Shown one piece after another: positions 18,401 through 26,690 of a DNA stretch of 38,900 nt (the first letter of the stretch is position 1; every line of letters begins with the position of its first letter). The translations under genes were made by a program, and so were the position numbers. Below the pieces are notes generated by a model. That model searched no databases, was not told where the DNA came from, and saw nothing but the letters and a program-made list of their open reading frames with translations. The stretch is from Acidobacteriota bacterium. GTDB taxonomy: Bacteria; Acidobacteriota; Terriglobia; Terriglobales; Acidobacteriaceae. The stretch is from NCBI GenBank assembly GCA_021793405.1, contig JAJYSV010000038.1, positions 1 through 38,900 on the forward strand. The letters run 5' to 3'.

Positions 18401-19951
18401 CGCAGACGTGAGGTAGAGACTGGGTTGGCACGTTTCTATCATGAGATGGTTGCCAAGGCAGCTTGGCTAGCAACGAAGAGAAATGCAACGCCAAGAATTC
18501 TTCAAGCTTTGGCTGGATATGCCACTGCAATCAGAAGGATCGGTCAAGGAACCGGACCAAACGCGACACGCTATCGCAGAGATGCGCGGGAAATGATGTT
18601 CGATGCGGCTGGGGCGGTGCCTTGCTGGATTATGAACCACAACCGCATTTCGGAAGCGATGCCCGCTGACATCGGAGCATTTGACTTGGTAATTGTTGAT
18701 GAAGCGAGTCAATCCGACCTGTGGGCTTTACCGGCGGTCTTGAGAGGCAAGAAAATTCTCGTGGTTGGAGATGACAAGCAGGTATCTCCAGATGGTGGGT
18801 TCATAGATAGCAGCCGGATTCAAGAGCTGCTCGACCGCTTTCTGGTCGATCAACCATATGCAGCGGAAATGACACCAGAGAAGTCGCTTTATGATCTTGC
18901 CGCGCGTGTATTTGCCGCAGATCAAGTGATGTTACGAGAGCATTTTCGCTGCGTGCCGCCTATCATTGCCTATTCAAATCGCACGTTCTACCAGAACCAA
19001 ATTCTGCCGCTACGAATCCCTCGTGCCTCCGAGCGCATTGAGCCGCCACTCGTGGACATTTATGTGGAGGGCGGTGCCAGAGATCATCATGACCGAAATG
19101 ATTGCGAAGCACAGGCAATTGCCGACGAGATCGCAGCAATTTTGAAGAATGAGAAGTTTACGGGCCGGACAATTGGAGTCGTGTCCCTCCTAGGAACCGA
19201 TCAAGCAAAATACATTGACTCTGTCGTCAGCCAGAAGTGCGATGCAGCAGAACTGCATCGTCGCAAATTCTTGTGTGGCGATGCACGGGCGTTTCAAGGG
19301 AGCGAAAGGCACATCATGTTCCTGTCGCTAGTAGTAGACCCTACCAGTTGCAAAGCGCTTTCAGGAAATATGTTTGATCAGCGATTCAATGTTGCAGCCA
19401 GTCGTGCCCAGGATCGAATGTATCTCATTCGCTCTGTCAGGCCATCAGACCTGTCGGACAAAGACCTCAGAATGACGCTGCTGTCCCATTTTGAAAAGCC
19501 GCTTGTGATGAATACAGAAGAAATAGAGCGGCTCGTCGATCTCTGTGAGTCTGGCTTTGAGCAGCAGGTTTACACCGAGCTAAGCACGCGCGGGTATCGT
19601 GTAATCCCGCAGGTCAAAACCGGAGCGTACCGGATCGATATGGTTGTCGAAGGTGCGAGCGACATTCGTCTGGCGATTGAATGTGATGGCGACGAATATC
19701 ACGGACCGGATCGCTGGCAACACGACATGAATCGCCAGCGCATTCTTGAACGTGCTGGCTGGGTATTCTGGCGTTGCTTTGCTTCAACATGGACTCTGAA
19801 AAAAGACGAAGTTCTGTTTGAGTTGCTTCAACGACTACACGCGATGGGCATCGATCCGCTGGGTGCAGTTGAACGCACAACCAGCTTAGTTGAAAAGCGC
19901 ACTTGGCGACCATCGTTTGAAGAGAGCGTAGTCGATACAGTCCAGTCGTGA
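15413..19951 (+). CDS. Large SF1 helicase fused to Vsr-like (DUF559-type) nuclease
   Basis: A 1512-aa protein. The first 380 residues are an unassigned N-terminal domain. Walker A GPPGTGKT is at 409-416, a long helical insertion follows, and the DEAS box is at 1096-1099 (VIVDEASQSDLWALP) with VVGDDKQVSP next. Late SF1 motifs include REHFRCVPPIIAYSN, DARAFQGSERHI and NVAASRAQDR. The C-terminal 110 residues (about 1385-1495) form a Vsr/DUF559-like nuclease: D1409 in YRIDMVV, E1423 and D1425 in IECDGDEYH, and the later RQRILERAGWVFWRCF. Single-gene helicase-nuclease proteins of this kind are common in defence islands. The start follows AGGAG. It is flanked on both sides by integrase scars. Confidence 0.88.
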   Translation: MPDPRELLVCLLDYIKGQAKEVNPKGYSLKSTKGFIRQRNDIAGLPGVEFDIRVAGDHVWLRVPRLAAEPPPDPAKSHKGLFKISPDPNGPLPLLDEAALSRKVNKAIQLLRADGTQTPEDIARLESQQRIAAAQALDSYTTVWKSWAAGERPRRITIALYGDLFTLMHQMEAEQTNKPQELIWGVGVSSWQLEADREQIPFEYPLLTQVMEIAIDDQTMAIDLRPRATDTRVELDAFVACQIVGAIEIERAATGHLAKHKDNPVTPFDPGSYTDVLKLIAGNMDSEGTYCEVLSKDGIVPSPSAHLVVTDAWVLLSRPRAINYLFDDLKRLQEKLEDGCLIYDGPLALVTPPSDQPIEYEPISFRGLSGRGNSSGGAVEELYFPLPYNDEQVTIVQRLKRAAGVTVQGPPGTGKTHTIANVICHYLAMGKRVLVTSRGEAALGVLQEKIPEEIRALTVALLTSDREGIRQFQGSIEAIQHRVSQINPELTRQEIARIQSSIDRAHSELIVIDRKVDEIALQQLSTIEVDGAPMRAQALAELVLSGRERHGWFEDSITLAPEHAPPLSSDEAGRLREARRRLGKDLVYVQARIPSADSFPSVSALGDLHDVLVKRERIEDEVRRGDLIPLKANTPEVLDATRKLLLLVDEMIGFFAELDECGDGWPFELRAKCQQASFASERAALESLFDDLDALIGARAEFLKAPIIFPEAGLNNPRTVEAVARAVDTGKPFGFVSLGAAEAKEHIAAIRIEGRPPSTSDDWMMVQRWIGLHKQVLTFNTRWNELHQLLSVPSLNGGISGLRQLEVVATTARKAHTLATHFDVHFLTGTRDVFERMPQTSPSVTRADLESVRQQLLRHLTFAELSRAAMQLSDFQEKLAGKSGPISDALRLFVENSLGNRELPRERVCAQYAELLAELRRTAALAADLSFVHDAAQRLEVSGAPKLAGSVRTLPVAESGEDTTFPTTWRDAWNWARMRTHLDMIEARDELLTLAGRRREVETGLARFYHEMVAKAAWLATKRNATPRILQALAGYATAIRRIGQGTGPNATRYRRDAREMMFDAAGAVPCWIMNHNRISEAMPADIGAFDLVIVDEASQSDLWALPAVLRGKKILVVGDDKQVSPDGGFIDSSRIQELLDRFLVDQPYAAEMTPEKSLYDLAARVFAADQVMLREHFRCVPPIIAYSNRTFYQNQILPLRIPRASERIEPPLVDIYVEGGARDHHDRNDCEAQAIADEIAAILKNEKFTGRTIGVVSLLGTDQAKYIDSVVSQKCDAAELHRRKFLCGDARAFQGSERHIMFLSLVVDPTSCKALSGNMFDQRFNVAASRAQDRMYLIRSVRPSDLSDKDLRMTLLSHFEKPLVMNTEEIERLVDLCESGFEQQVYTELSTRGYRVIPQVKTGAYRIDMVVEGASDIRLAIECDGDEYHGPDRWQHDMNRQRILERAGWVFWRCFASTWTLKKDEVLFELLQRLHAMGIDPLGAVERTTSLVEKRTWRPSFEESVVDTVQS

Positions 19952-20102
19952 TTCACTTAGCTTCTGGAGCGTCTCAGCAATGTCCATGTGCGAGACAATG
20001 GCATAACGCTCAAAGCTGTTGTGCGTGCGCCAGCCGCCAATTTTCATGATGACGCCTTCCGCAATATCCGCACGACGCAAGTTGCGGGCGACAGTGAGAA
20101 GA
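19886..20102 (-). pseudogene. Tyrosine-integrase 3' end (scar 2)
   Basis: On the minus strand an open frame reads TVARNLRRADIAEGVIMKIG, then GWRTHNSFERYAIVSHMDIA and ETLQKLSES, the last 55 or so residues of a tyrosine integrase including the region just before and after the catalytic Tyr (FERYAIV). The upstream catalytic part is absent. Its end overlaps the last 66 bp of the helicase gene in antisense. It is homologous to the scar at 15100-15265. Confidence 0.8.
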
Positions 20103-20141
20103 AAATTGTGAAGAAACACGAAATGATGTCGCGTGATCGCA

Positions 20142-20163
20142 TTTATAATAAATATTGTATAAA
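20142..20163 (+). promoter_or_regulatory. AT-rich promoter/operator before higBA
   Basis: A consensus -10 TATAAT (20144-20149) lies in an AT-rich inverted repeat, TTTATA (20142-20147) with TATAAA (20158-20163). No good -35 is visible. The position 25 bp before the toxin start suits an antitoxin-bound autoregulatory site. Confidence 0.5.
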
Positions 20164-20187
20164 CCTCGCTTGCCGAGTAATATCGCA

Positions 20188-20580
20188 ATGATGGTGTCCA
20201 GAGAAGAATCGCAACAAGCCGCTGAGGTTCACTTTGAGGGCGATTCCCTGGAGGTACTATCGGCCTTTCCTTCTGCGGTGAAGCAGGCCCTTGGGTTTGC
20301 ACTCCGCCAGCTTCAGATCGGCAGAGAGCCGACATGCCAGACGCGCAGCATGAGTTCCATCGGCCCCGGCGTGTACGAACTGAAGGAAGCGGATGAACGG
20401 ACGTGGTATAGGGCCATTTACCTGTCCAAAGTGGGAGACGTCATTCACGTTTTGCACTGCTTCGAGAAAGATAGCCGTAAGACCGACAGACGAGACGTTG
20501 CAATTGCGAGCCAGCGATTGAAGCTGGTAAGGCAGAGAATTCAGGAGCAAAGAGCACATGAAAAACACAGCGGGAAATAA
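20188..20580 (+). CDS. higB: HigB-like (Gp49/RelE superfamily) toxin
   Basis: A 130-aa protein starting MMVSREESQQAAEVHFEGDS. It has the Gp49-like/HigB pattern: LEVLSAFPSAVKQALGFALRQLQIGREP, then GVYELKEADERTWYRAIYLSKVGDVIHVLHCFEKDSRKTDRRDVAIASQRL. These are ribosome-dependent mRNA interferases. The longer reading from 20155 overlaps the -10 region, so the ATG at 20188 (or 20191) is preferred. The toxin-first order and 23-bp overlap with the XRE gene are typical of HigBA. Confidence 0.87.
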   Translation: MMVSREESQQAAEVHFEGDSLEVLSAFPSAVKQALGFALRQLQIGREPTCQTRSMSSIGPGVYELKEADERTWYRAIYLSKVGDVIHVLHCFEKDSRKTDRRDVAIASQRLKLVRQRIQEQRAHEKHSGK

Positions 20581-20938
20581 GCCAACTCACATCGTTAAAG
20601 GAAACATCTTCGATGCGCTGGGATTCTCTGCGTCCGAGACAAGCGCGCTGAAGGTCAAGGCGGAGATTCTGTCCGCCATCCTTGAGCATGTTCGAGCGGA
20701 AGGCTACACGCAGGCGCAATTGGTGGACATGCTGGATGAGTACCAGCCGTCTGTGAGCAATCTGCTAAAGGGGAGTATTTCGCAGGTAAGCATAGAGAAG
20801 CTTTTGCGCTATGCCGACCGACTGCATTTGCAGACGAGCATCGCAGTGCGGCCCATAGATGGCCGGAGCCGCCGTGTGAGAACCCAGACCACGGCAAGCG
20901 CGCGACGCTCAGCGCGAAAGCTGGCAGCGGCAGTTTAG
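20558..20938 (+). CDS. higA: HigA-like XRE-family antitoxin
   Basis: A 126-aa protein. Residues about 33-90 form an XRE helix-turn-helix (KAEILSAILEHVRAEGYTQA, then QLVDMLDEYQPSVSNLLKGS, then SIEKLLRYADRLHLQTSIAV), as in HigA/XRE antitoxins paired with Gp49-like toxins. The C-terminal tail is Arg/Ala-rich. It overlaps the toxin frame by 23 bp. It is the last gene before the right arm sites, stopping 55 bp before them. Confidence 0.86.
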   Translation: MKNTAGNKPTHIVKGNIFDALGFSASETSALKVKAEILSAILEHVRAEGYTQAQLVDMLDEYQPSVSNLLKGSISQVSIEKLLRYADRLHLQTSIAVRPIDGRSRRVRTQTTASARRSARKLAAAV

Positions 20939-20993
20939 ATAGCTTCGAGCTTTTCAACGCATGATCTTGGGGGTCGTAAATTGCTACAAAAAC

Positions 20994-21015
20994 ACTGTAG
21001 GGACTTTTGTAGGGA
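20994..21015. repeat. Putative integrase arm site pair, right end
   Basis: A 22-bp sequence beginning ACTGTAGGGACTTTTG, identical to 4218-4239 inside the integrase gene at the other end of the element. It lies 130 bp inside the right att core in otherwise gene-free DNA (20939-21145). Confidence 0.72.
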
Positions 21016-21045
21016 TAGTGCTAAAAAAAGGCGGGTAAAAGCGGG

Positions 21046-21058
21046 CAGTCCCTACAGT
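21046..21058. repeat. Inverted single arm-like site, right end
   Basis: CAGTCCCTACAGT is the reverse complement of the arm unit ACTGTAGGGACTG, facing the direct pair at 20994-21015. A mixed orientation is usual for integrase arm sites. Confidence 0.55.
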
Positions 21059-21144
21059 CTGTCCCGTCAAATGGATCGCTGTAAGCATTTGAAATCAAGC
21101 AAGATAGAGCAATGATGGGTAATGCCGCGCAAGGCACATTTCTA

Positions 21145-21191
<47 letters not shown>

Positions 21192-21200
21192 CACAATCTA

Positions 21201-21365
21201 TTAGTTAGGGCGAACCACTCCAGAACCGCCATCCGGTACCGGGGAATATACAGGGGATCCCGTTGTAATTCCGCCGTTGATACTCTCCACAGCGCCTCGC
21301 AGCTCATCCAGAGAAAAGTGTCCATAACGGGCTGCCATTCTCACCATTGTGGCTGGACTACGGCC
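21201..21365 (-). pseudogene. Integrase C-terminal remnant
   Basis: On the minus strand GRSPATMVRMAARYGHFSLD, then ELRGAVESI, resembles the end of a phage-type tyrosine integrase around the catalytic Tyr (RYGH). It is joined out of frame to a Fic fragment and lies 10 bp outside the right att site, so it is probably the residue of an older element at the same tRNA site. Confidence 0.55.
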
Positions 21366-21531
21366 AGTCGGGCAGGAGCGAGGCCAAGCCGTCGAGCCTG
21401 CCGATGGCCTGATTGGCCTGTTCCAGCAGGATCTGAAATCGCGCCAGATCCACCGGCAGCACAGGCGGCAACAGTGGCGGCACGAAAGCTCGAACAGTCT
21501 CGCCCTCAAACTGCTTGACGATATAGCGGCC
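21358..21531 (-). pseudogene. Fic-family protein, N-terminal fragment
   Basis: On the minus strand GRYIVKQFEGETVRAFVPPL, then LPPVLPVDL and later ANQAIGRLDGLASLLPD, is the Fic N-terminal domain that precedes the AMPylating FIC core. The catalytic HPFxxGNG part is absent. It is cut at its 3' end by the integrase remnant and has no clear start codon in frame. Confidence 0.7.
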
Positions 21532-21675
21532 TAGTCGAGCGGACGGATGGTCTCTGGCACGGTATCCTTCCGTTAATTTTCGAGCAACGAAAGAATAGAC
21601 CATCATCCTTTTGTTGGCAATCGCACAACCAATAATGAGTGTCTCTCCCCAGACTTCGGCGGGTCCACTCGATGC

Positions 21676-22230
21676 TTATACTGCCAAACCCTGCCCAGAT
21701 GCCAAATCGTTGATTAACTGAGGCTTGACGTTGATTCTCTGCGTGGTTTCGAGCGCGGAACTTTTCTCCTGAGATCTGGAAACGAGTTCGCCCAGGCGCT
21801 CCAAGCTGTTTGTGTAGAGGGTGGCGTCCTGCGAAGCCCTCGATATCGACACATAGGCGAAGCGATCACTGACGAGTTCTGGGTGAATCCCCGTATCGAC
21901 ATGGACGAGCACTCGATCTGCGGTCAGTCCCTGGGCAATATGCGATGTGACGGCATAGCCGTGGTCGAGATGAATGCTGGCACGGCCTTCCGGTGAGAGC
22001 GCCTCAACGGTGCCTTGCTCTCGATTGGCGATTCGCTGGCCCTTCAGTGGAGCGTTGAATTGTAGGCGCTCGCCGAGCGACAACTGGATCGTAATGGGCT
22101 TGTAGGTGTCTACCCCTTTAAGGCGTGACGTGTCATAGGAGACCTGCACTCCATCTGGTCGGCAGACTGTGATTTGGTGCTGGTCTGGCTGGACGTTGGC
22201 CACTTCCGCATAGGTGCCGGCAGCCAGGTT
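21676..22230 (-). pseudogene. MobF relaxase, C-terminal fragment
   Basis: The last 185 or so residues of a TrwC/TraI relaxase-helicase, aligning to the end of the intact relaxase at 9509-12268: AAGTYAEVANVQPDQHQITV, then GERLQFNAPLKGQRIANREQ, HLDHGYAVTSHIAQGLTADR and VHVDTGIHPELVSDRFAYVS. A loop of roughly 15 residues before HLDHGY is missing compared with the intact copy. The relaxase and ATPase parts are absent. It marks an older related mobilisable element outside the right att site. Confidence 0.82.
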
Positions 22231-22343
22231 ACCCGCATTGCCGTCATCCTTAGCTCCACCGGGAGTAACGGCTGCCCTGTTGACATCTTTCCAATGCAAA
22301 CAATCTAATCGTCCTGACAAAATACTCTGAGGTGGGCAAAAGA

Positions 22344-23294
22344 ATGACATTTATGAATCGCCGGAAATTTGTACAACTCTCGGGCGGGGCCTGTCTGGCG
22401 GGCGGACTCACTCCGGCCGCGGAACCCGTTGTCGCAGAGCCAACCACAGTCACAGCCGACAGCGGTACTTCTCCCAGTCGCATCGGACTCGTTGTCTGGA
22501 TCGGAGAGGGCCAGTCGATCGATGCGGCGATACGACGCGTGCATCGCCTGGGCCTGCCCACCTGCCAGATCGGCTTCAGGCATCTTACTGCGGAAGTGGC
22601 GGCTCCCGTAAAAGAGGCTCTTTCAAAATATGGAGTGGAGGCGACCGCCTTCTCCGAACACGGACCCGGACAGAGACTCTTTGATTTCTATCGGGGTCCG
22701 GAAACGATCGGTATCGTACCCCCGACCACTCGTCCGGCGCGCATCGCCAACTTGAAACTGGCGGCCGATGTTGCGGCGCGGTGCGGCATCCCTGCCATCC
22801 ACACGCACTGCGGCTTCATTCCAGAAAATCCCAACGACCCCCTATACCCGCAGGCGGTCGCCGCCGTCAAAGAGGTGGCGGAGCATTGCCGCGAGCGCGG
22901 TACCATATTCCTCTGCGAAACTGGTGAGGAAACCCCCACCACGCTGCTGCGCCTCATTCAGGATGTCGGCACCGGCAACGTCTTCGTGAACCTCGACCTC
23001 GCCAACCTCATCCTCTACGGCAAAGGCAACCCGGTGGACGCCATGACAGTTTTTGGCCGCTATGTGCGCGGCGTCCACGCCAAAGACGGCCTCTTCCCCA
23101 CCGGTACCAGGGAACTGGGCAAACCGGTTCCCTTCGGCCAGGGAGATGTCGATTTCCCCGCCATCATCAAGCGGCTCCGGCAGGTCGGGTACACTGGCTC
23201 TCTCACCATAGAAATGGAAACTGAAGGAGGCCAGTCGGATCAGCAGATTCTTCAATCGAAGGCCTTCCTGCAGCGACTCATCCGGAGCAGTTAG
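22344..23294 (+). CDS. Tat-exported TIM-barrel sugar isomerase/epimerase family protein
   Basis: A 316-aa protein with a twin-arginine signal (MNRRKFVQLSGGACLAGGL) followed by a xylose-isomerase-like TIM barrel. Likely metal ligands lie in FLCETGEE, FVNLDLANL, RGVHAKDG and LTIEMETE. Family members isomerise or epimerise keto-sugars or act on inositols in the periplasm; the substrate is unknown. The ATG at 22344 follows GAGGTG; an ATG at 22353 is also possible. Its stop overlaps the convergent exchanger fragment by 4 bp. Confidence 0.85.
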   Translation: MTFMNRRKFVQLSGGACLAGGLTPAAEPVVAEPTTVTADSGTSPSRIGLVVWIGEGQSIDAAIRRVHRLGLPTCQIGFRHLTAEVAAPVKEALSKYGVEATAFSEHGPGQRLFDFYRGPETIGIVPPTTRPARIANLKLAADVAARCGIPAIHTHCGFIPENPNDPLYPQAVAAVKEVAEHCRERGTIFLCETGEETPTTLLRLIQDVGTGNVFVNLDLANLILYGKGNPVDAMTVFGRYVRGVHAKDGLFPTGTRELGKPVPFGQGDVDFPAIIKRLRQVGYTGSLTIEMETEGGQSDQQILQSKAFLQRLIRSS

Positions 23295-23551
23295 AGAGGT
23301 TCATCTTCCGATGCCGAAGGGTTGTCCGTTATTCGTCTGCGAGGGTGGGTACCAGGAGAGCCGCGAAGCGAAGCGACGGCGGCTGTTGCAGGTTTTTCAG
23401 GCTCCGCTTCGGCCAGCAGCAGGGCAAGGGCGAAGCTACTGACGCCAAGCACGACGGCTGCTTTTCCGAGATGTTCGGCGAAGGTTTCGGCTCCCCACAC
23501 GATAGCGCCGACTCCAGCCACTAGAAGTATCAGCCATAGAAAAAGCGTCAT
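23291..23551 (-). pseudogene. Truncated CaCA-type cation exchanger, N-terminal repeat
   Basis: An 86-aa frame: one transmembrane helix (MTLFLWLILLVAGVGAIVWG), then GAETFAEHLGKAAVVLGVSS, FALALLLAEAEPEKPATAAV, the alpha-1 repeat region of sodium/calcium-type exchangers, in which AEPE is functionally important. It then runs into an unrelated tail (about residues 68-86) and stops. Full exchangers have 10-11 helices, so this is a stub. It lies 23 bp from the end of the RND gene in the same orientation. Confidence 0.6.
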
Positions 23552-23574
23552 CGTTTAATTGCCTTCGCCACCAA

Positions 23575-26500
23575 TCAATCATGTGAACGGCGTTCAAACC
23601 GGCCGTAGCGCAGAGCCAATGTCGGCAGAACCAATAGATTAAGTGCGGTCGATGTCATCAAGCCTCCAAGAATCACGATAGCCAACGGACCCTCAATTTC
23701 CTGTCCGGCATTACCACTTCCGATGGCAAGCGGCAAAAGGCCCAGCGCGGTGACAAGCGCGGTCATAAGGATAGGAGCCAGTCTTTCCGACGCGCCTTGA
23801 ATAGCCGCTTGATAGCCCCACTCCATGCCCTCCACATCCACCAGGTGCTCGTAATGCGAGATCAGCATGATGGAGTTGCGAAGGGTGATACCAAACAGCG
23901 TGACGAAGCCTACCATTGCCCCCAGCGACAGTTCGCCACCTCCCGCGAAGACCGCGAGGACACCACCGACCAGAGCAAAGGGAATGTTCACTAGCACAAG
24001 GAGCAGATTCCGCCAGTTCATCAGGACGACTGATAGAAGCAGCACAATGCCCAACGCGGCCAGGAGTGAATGTATGAGGAGATCGCGGCGGGATTGGGCC
24101 TGGGCCGCGGCGGTGCCGGTGAATTGCACGTAATTGCCAGGCGCCAGATGCACCTTCGCTGCGATCTGTGCCTGCGCGTTGCGGACAAATGCCTCTGCGT
24201 CGCCGCCCGCTACATTGAGCGTGATGGTCTGGACTCGCCGCGCCCCATCATGGAGGATGTTGTACCGCCCGGACTTCTCATCAACGCTGGCAAGTTTGCC
24301 GAGCGGGACGTAGATACCGTCAGGGCTTCTGATGGGCAATGCCGCGACGGAGTCCACCCGGTTCCGAAGATCGGGCGGCAAGATCACCGATACGGCGAAG
24401 ACCCGGTTCCCCTCATAGATGTCTCCGACCTGCTCGCCCTGATAGGCCGTATGAACAGCTTGTAGAACGCTCACCGGATCGAAGCCCCAGTGCAGGAGTT
24501 CCGGAGTACGCAGATCGACTGCGATTTCCGGAGTGCCGGGCGGAGATTGCATTTGAACGTCCGTCGCTCCTGGAACTCCGCTCAAGACGCGCGCAACTTG
24601 GCTAGCTTCCCGGTCCAGTTCGTCGAGATCGTTGCCATAGATGTTGACGACTGTGGACGCCGTATAGCCGGAGATTGTCTCTTCGATGCGCTCGGTAAGG
24701 AAAGTCAGTACAGAAAAACTCTGTCCTGAAAATTGGGAGAGGGTCTTGCGGATCGTGCCGAGATCCGCTTCCTCCTGTTCGCCGCTGACTGGTTTCAGAT
24801 CGACCTCGATCTCGCTGTAGTGCGGCCCCCAGGTGTCTTCCGATAGTTCGGCGCGGCCCACCCTCTGAGCAACCGACCGCACAAAGGGAAGCTTCAAAAG
24901 TGCTGCCGTGACTTCCCGTCCTACGCGCAGCGAATCCTCAAGAGAGGAGCCGGGAACAGATTGCATGTGCACAATGTAATGGCCCTCTCGAAGTTCGGGT
25001 AAAAAGGTGGTTGTGAAAAAAGGCAGTGCAGCCACGCCGAGGATCGTCATAACGATCACGGCGCCGATGACCAAGCGCGGCGATTGCTCGATTCGTGCCA
25101 GGGCCGCGCAGTACTGCTTCTTTGACCAGATCACGACAGGAGGATCTGTGGCGCGGATTTTGCGATGGCCCAGGAACAGCATGGAGAGTGCCGGAGTGAC
25201 GGTTAGCGCGACAATCAGCGACGCTAATACGGAGAAGATGTACGCAATGCCTAGCGGAGCGAAGAGCCTTCCAGCCACTCCTGAGAGTGTGAGGACGGGA
25301 ATAAAGATCAGGATGACGACGAAGGTTGCGTAGACCACCGCACTCCGAACTTCAATCGAAGCATCGAGCACAACGGTAAAAATAGATTGAGGATCGCCGC
25401 TGGCCGCATTTTGTCTCAGACGCCGCAGTATGTTTTCCACATCGATCACCGCGTCATCGACCACTTCGCCAATAGCGATCGCAAGTCCGGCAAGAGTGAG
25501 GGTGTTCAGCGAATAACCCATATGAACCATTACGGTCACGGCGGCCAGCAGAGAAAGCGGGATCGCAGTGCAGGAAATCGCAGCCGTTCGCAGGTCAAAC
25601 AGGAAAAGGAAGAGAACGATTACGACGAATACAGCCCCAAGCAACAGAGAATTCCGCACGTTATGTACGGCTGTGTTGATGAAATTGGCCGGACGGAAGA
25701 GATCGGTGCGCATGACGATGCCTTGCTGTCGCAACGCTGGGTTCAGTTCACTGAGCGCTTTTTCGACTCGAACCGTAACTTCGGCGGTATTGGAACCGTA
25801 TTGTCCATCGATCGAGAGAACCACTCCGGTTTTTCCCTCGACCGAAGCCGCGCCAAAGGGCGGCGCTTCGCCATCGACAACATGGGCCACCTGACCTAAG
25901 GTTACGTTGGCGCCATTCTGGCGAAGCAGCACGGTCGCGGCAATCTGCTCTGGGGTGAGAGCCTGACCTTCCGATTGCAATATGAGCCGTTGGTTGCCGT
26001 TCTCGATGAATCCCGCGCCCAGCACACCTGTGGCTTTTTGCGCCGCAGCAACAACGTCGTTCAGCGATAGGCCATACTGAACCAGCTTTTCCGGCAGGAA
26101 TTGGACCTGAAGCTGTTTTACTTCACCGCCGAAGACGGAGACGGCTACCACCCCTGGCACTGCAAGTAGTCGAGGACGGATGGTCCAATCCGCAGCCGTT
26201 CGCAAATCCATCAAGGATCTGTGCTGCGAGGTAAGTCCAATGACGAGGACTGTCCCGGTCGCAAGCGTCAGCGGCTCCATGACAGGCGCCTGCACTCCGC
26301 GTGGAAATTCGCCGGCCAGGGTCGCGAGGCGTTCATTGACCAATTGGCGGTCGAGATAGATATCGGTTCCGCTCTGAAAAGTCGCTTTTATGACCGATAG
26401 ACCTTGAATCGAGTTCGAGCGCAGCGTGTCGAGTCCAGAGACGCCGTTGATCACATTCTCTATCCGCTGTGTCACCAGAACTTCGACTTGTTCAGGAGAA

Positions 26501-26667
26501 AGTCCGGGCGCTTCTGTCTGAATTCCTACAAGTGGAGGCGCAAATTCCGGGAATACATCGTACTTCGCTTGTGTGAGCGAGTAGATTCCGTAGCCAAGCA
26601 AAGCGATGGCGAGCGCGAGAACCACGCCACGGAAGCGAATCGAGAAGCGAACAATGGCAGTCAACAT
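23575..26667 (-). CDS. CusA/CzcA-like heavy-metal RND efflux pump
   Basis: A 1030-aa inner-membrane RND transporter with the standard two 6-TM halves and large periplasmic loops. It opens MLTAIVRFSIRFRGVVLALA, followed by the pore-domain signature YDVFPEFAPPLVGIQTEAPG. The TM4 proton-relay stretch GEVVDDAVIDVEN lies at 400-412, with D404, D405, D409 and E411. Classic CzcA has D, D and E at fixed spacing; here the first Asp position is Ala (residue 398) and an extra acidic residue E401 appears, so the metal specificity is unclear. An AGGAG site precedes the start. It is the last gene of the outer-membrane factor, adaptor, pump operon. Confidence 0.93.
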   Translation of the reverse strand: MLTAIVRFSIRFRGVVLALAIALLGYGIYSLTQAKYDVFPEFAPPLVGIQTEAPGLSPEQVEVLVTQRIENVINGVSGLDTLRSNSIQGLSVIKATFQSGTDIYLDRQLVNERLATLAGEFPRGVQAPVMEPLTLATGTVLVIGLTSQHRSLMDLRTAADWTIRPRLLAVPGVVAVSVFGGEVKQLQVQFLPEKLVQYGLSLNDVVAAAQKATGVLGAGFIENGNQRLILQSEGQALTPEQIAATVLLRQNGANVTLGQVAHVVDGEAPPFGAASVEGKTGVVLSIDGQYGSNTAEVTVRVEKALSELNPALRQQGIVMRTDLFRPANFINTAVHNVRNSLLLGAVFVVIVLFLFLFDLRTAAISCTAIPLSLLAAVTVMVHMGYSLNTLTLAGLAIAIGEVVDDAVIDVENILRRLRQNAASGDPQSIFTVVLDASIEVRSAVVYATFVVILIFIPVLTLSGVAGRLFAPLGIAYIFSVLASLIVALTVTPALSMLFLGHRKIRATDPPVVIWSKKQYCAALARIEQSPRLVIGAVIVMTILGVAALPFFTTTFLPELREGHYIVHMQSVPGSSLEDSLRVGREVTAALLKLPFVRSVAQRVGRAELSEDTWGPHYSEIEVDLKPVSGEQEEADLGTIRKTLSQFSGQSFSVLTFLTERIEETISGYTASTVVNIYGNDLDELDREASQVARVLSGVPGATDVQMQSPPGTPEIAVDLRTPELLHWGFDPVSVLQAVHTAYQGEQVGDIYEGNRVFAVSVILPPDLRNRVDSVAALPIRSPDGIYVPLGKLASVDEKSGRYNILHDGARRVQTITLNVAGGDAEAFVRNAQAQIAAKVHLAPGNYVQFTGTAAAQAQSRRDLLIHSLLAALGIVLLLSVVLMNWRNLLLVLVNIPFALVGGVLAVFAGGGELSLGAMVGFVTLFGITLRNSIMLISHYEHLVDVEGMEWGYQAAIQGASERLAPILMTALVTALGLLPLAIGSGNAGQEIEGPLAIVILGGLMTSTALNLLVLPTLALRYGRFERRSHD

Positions 26668-26690
26668 CCGTTATTTCTCCTGGCTTCCCA

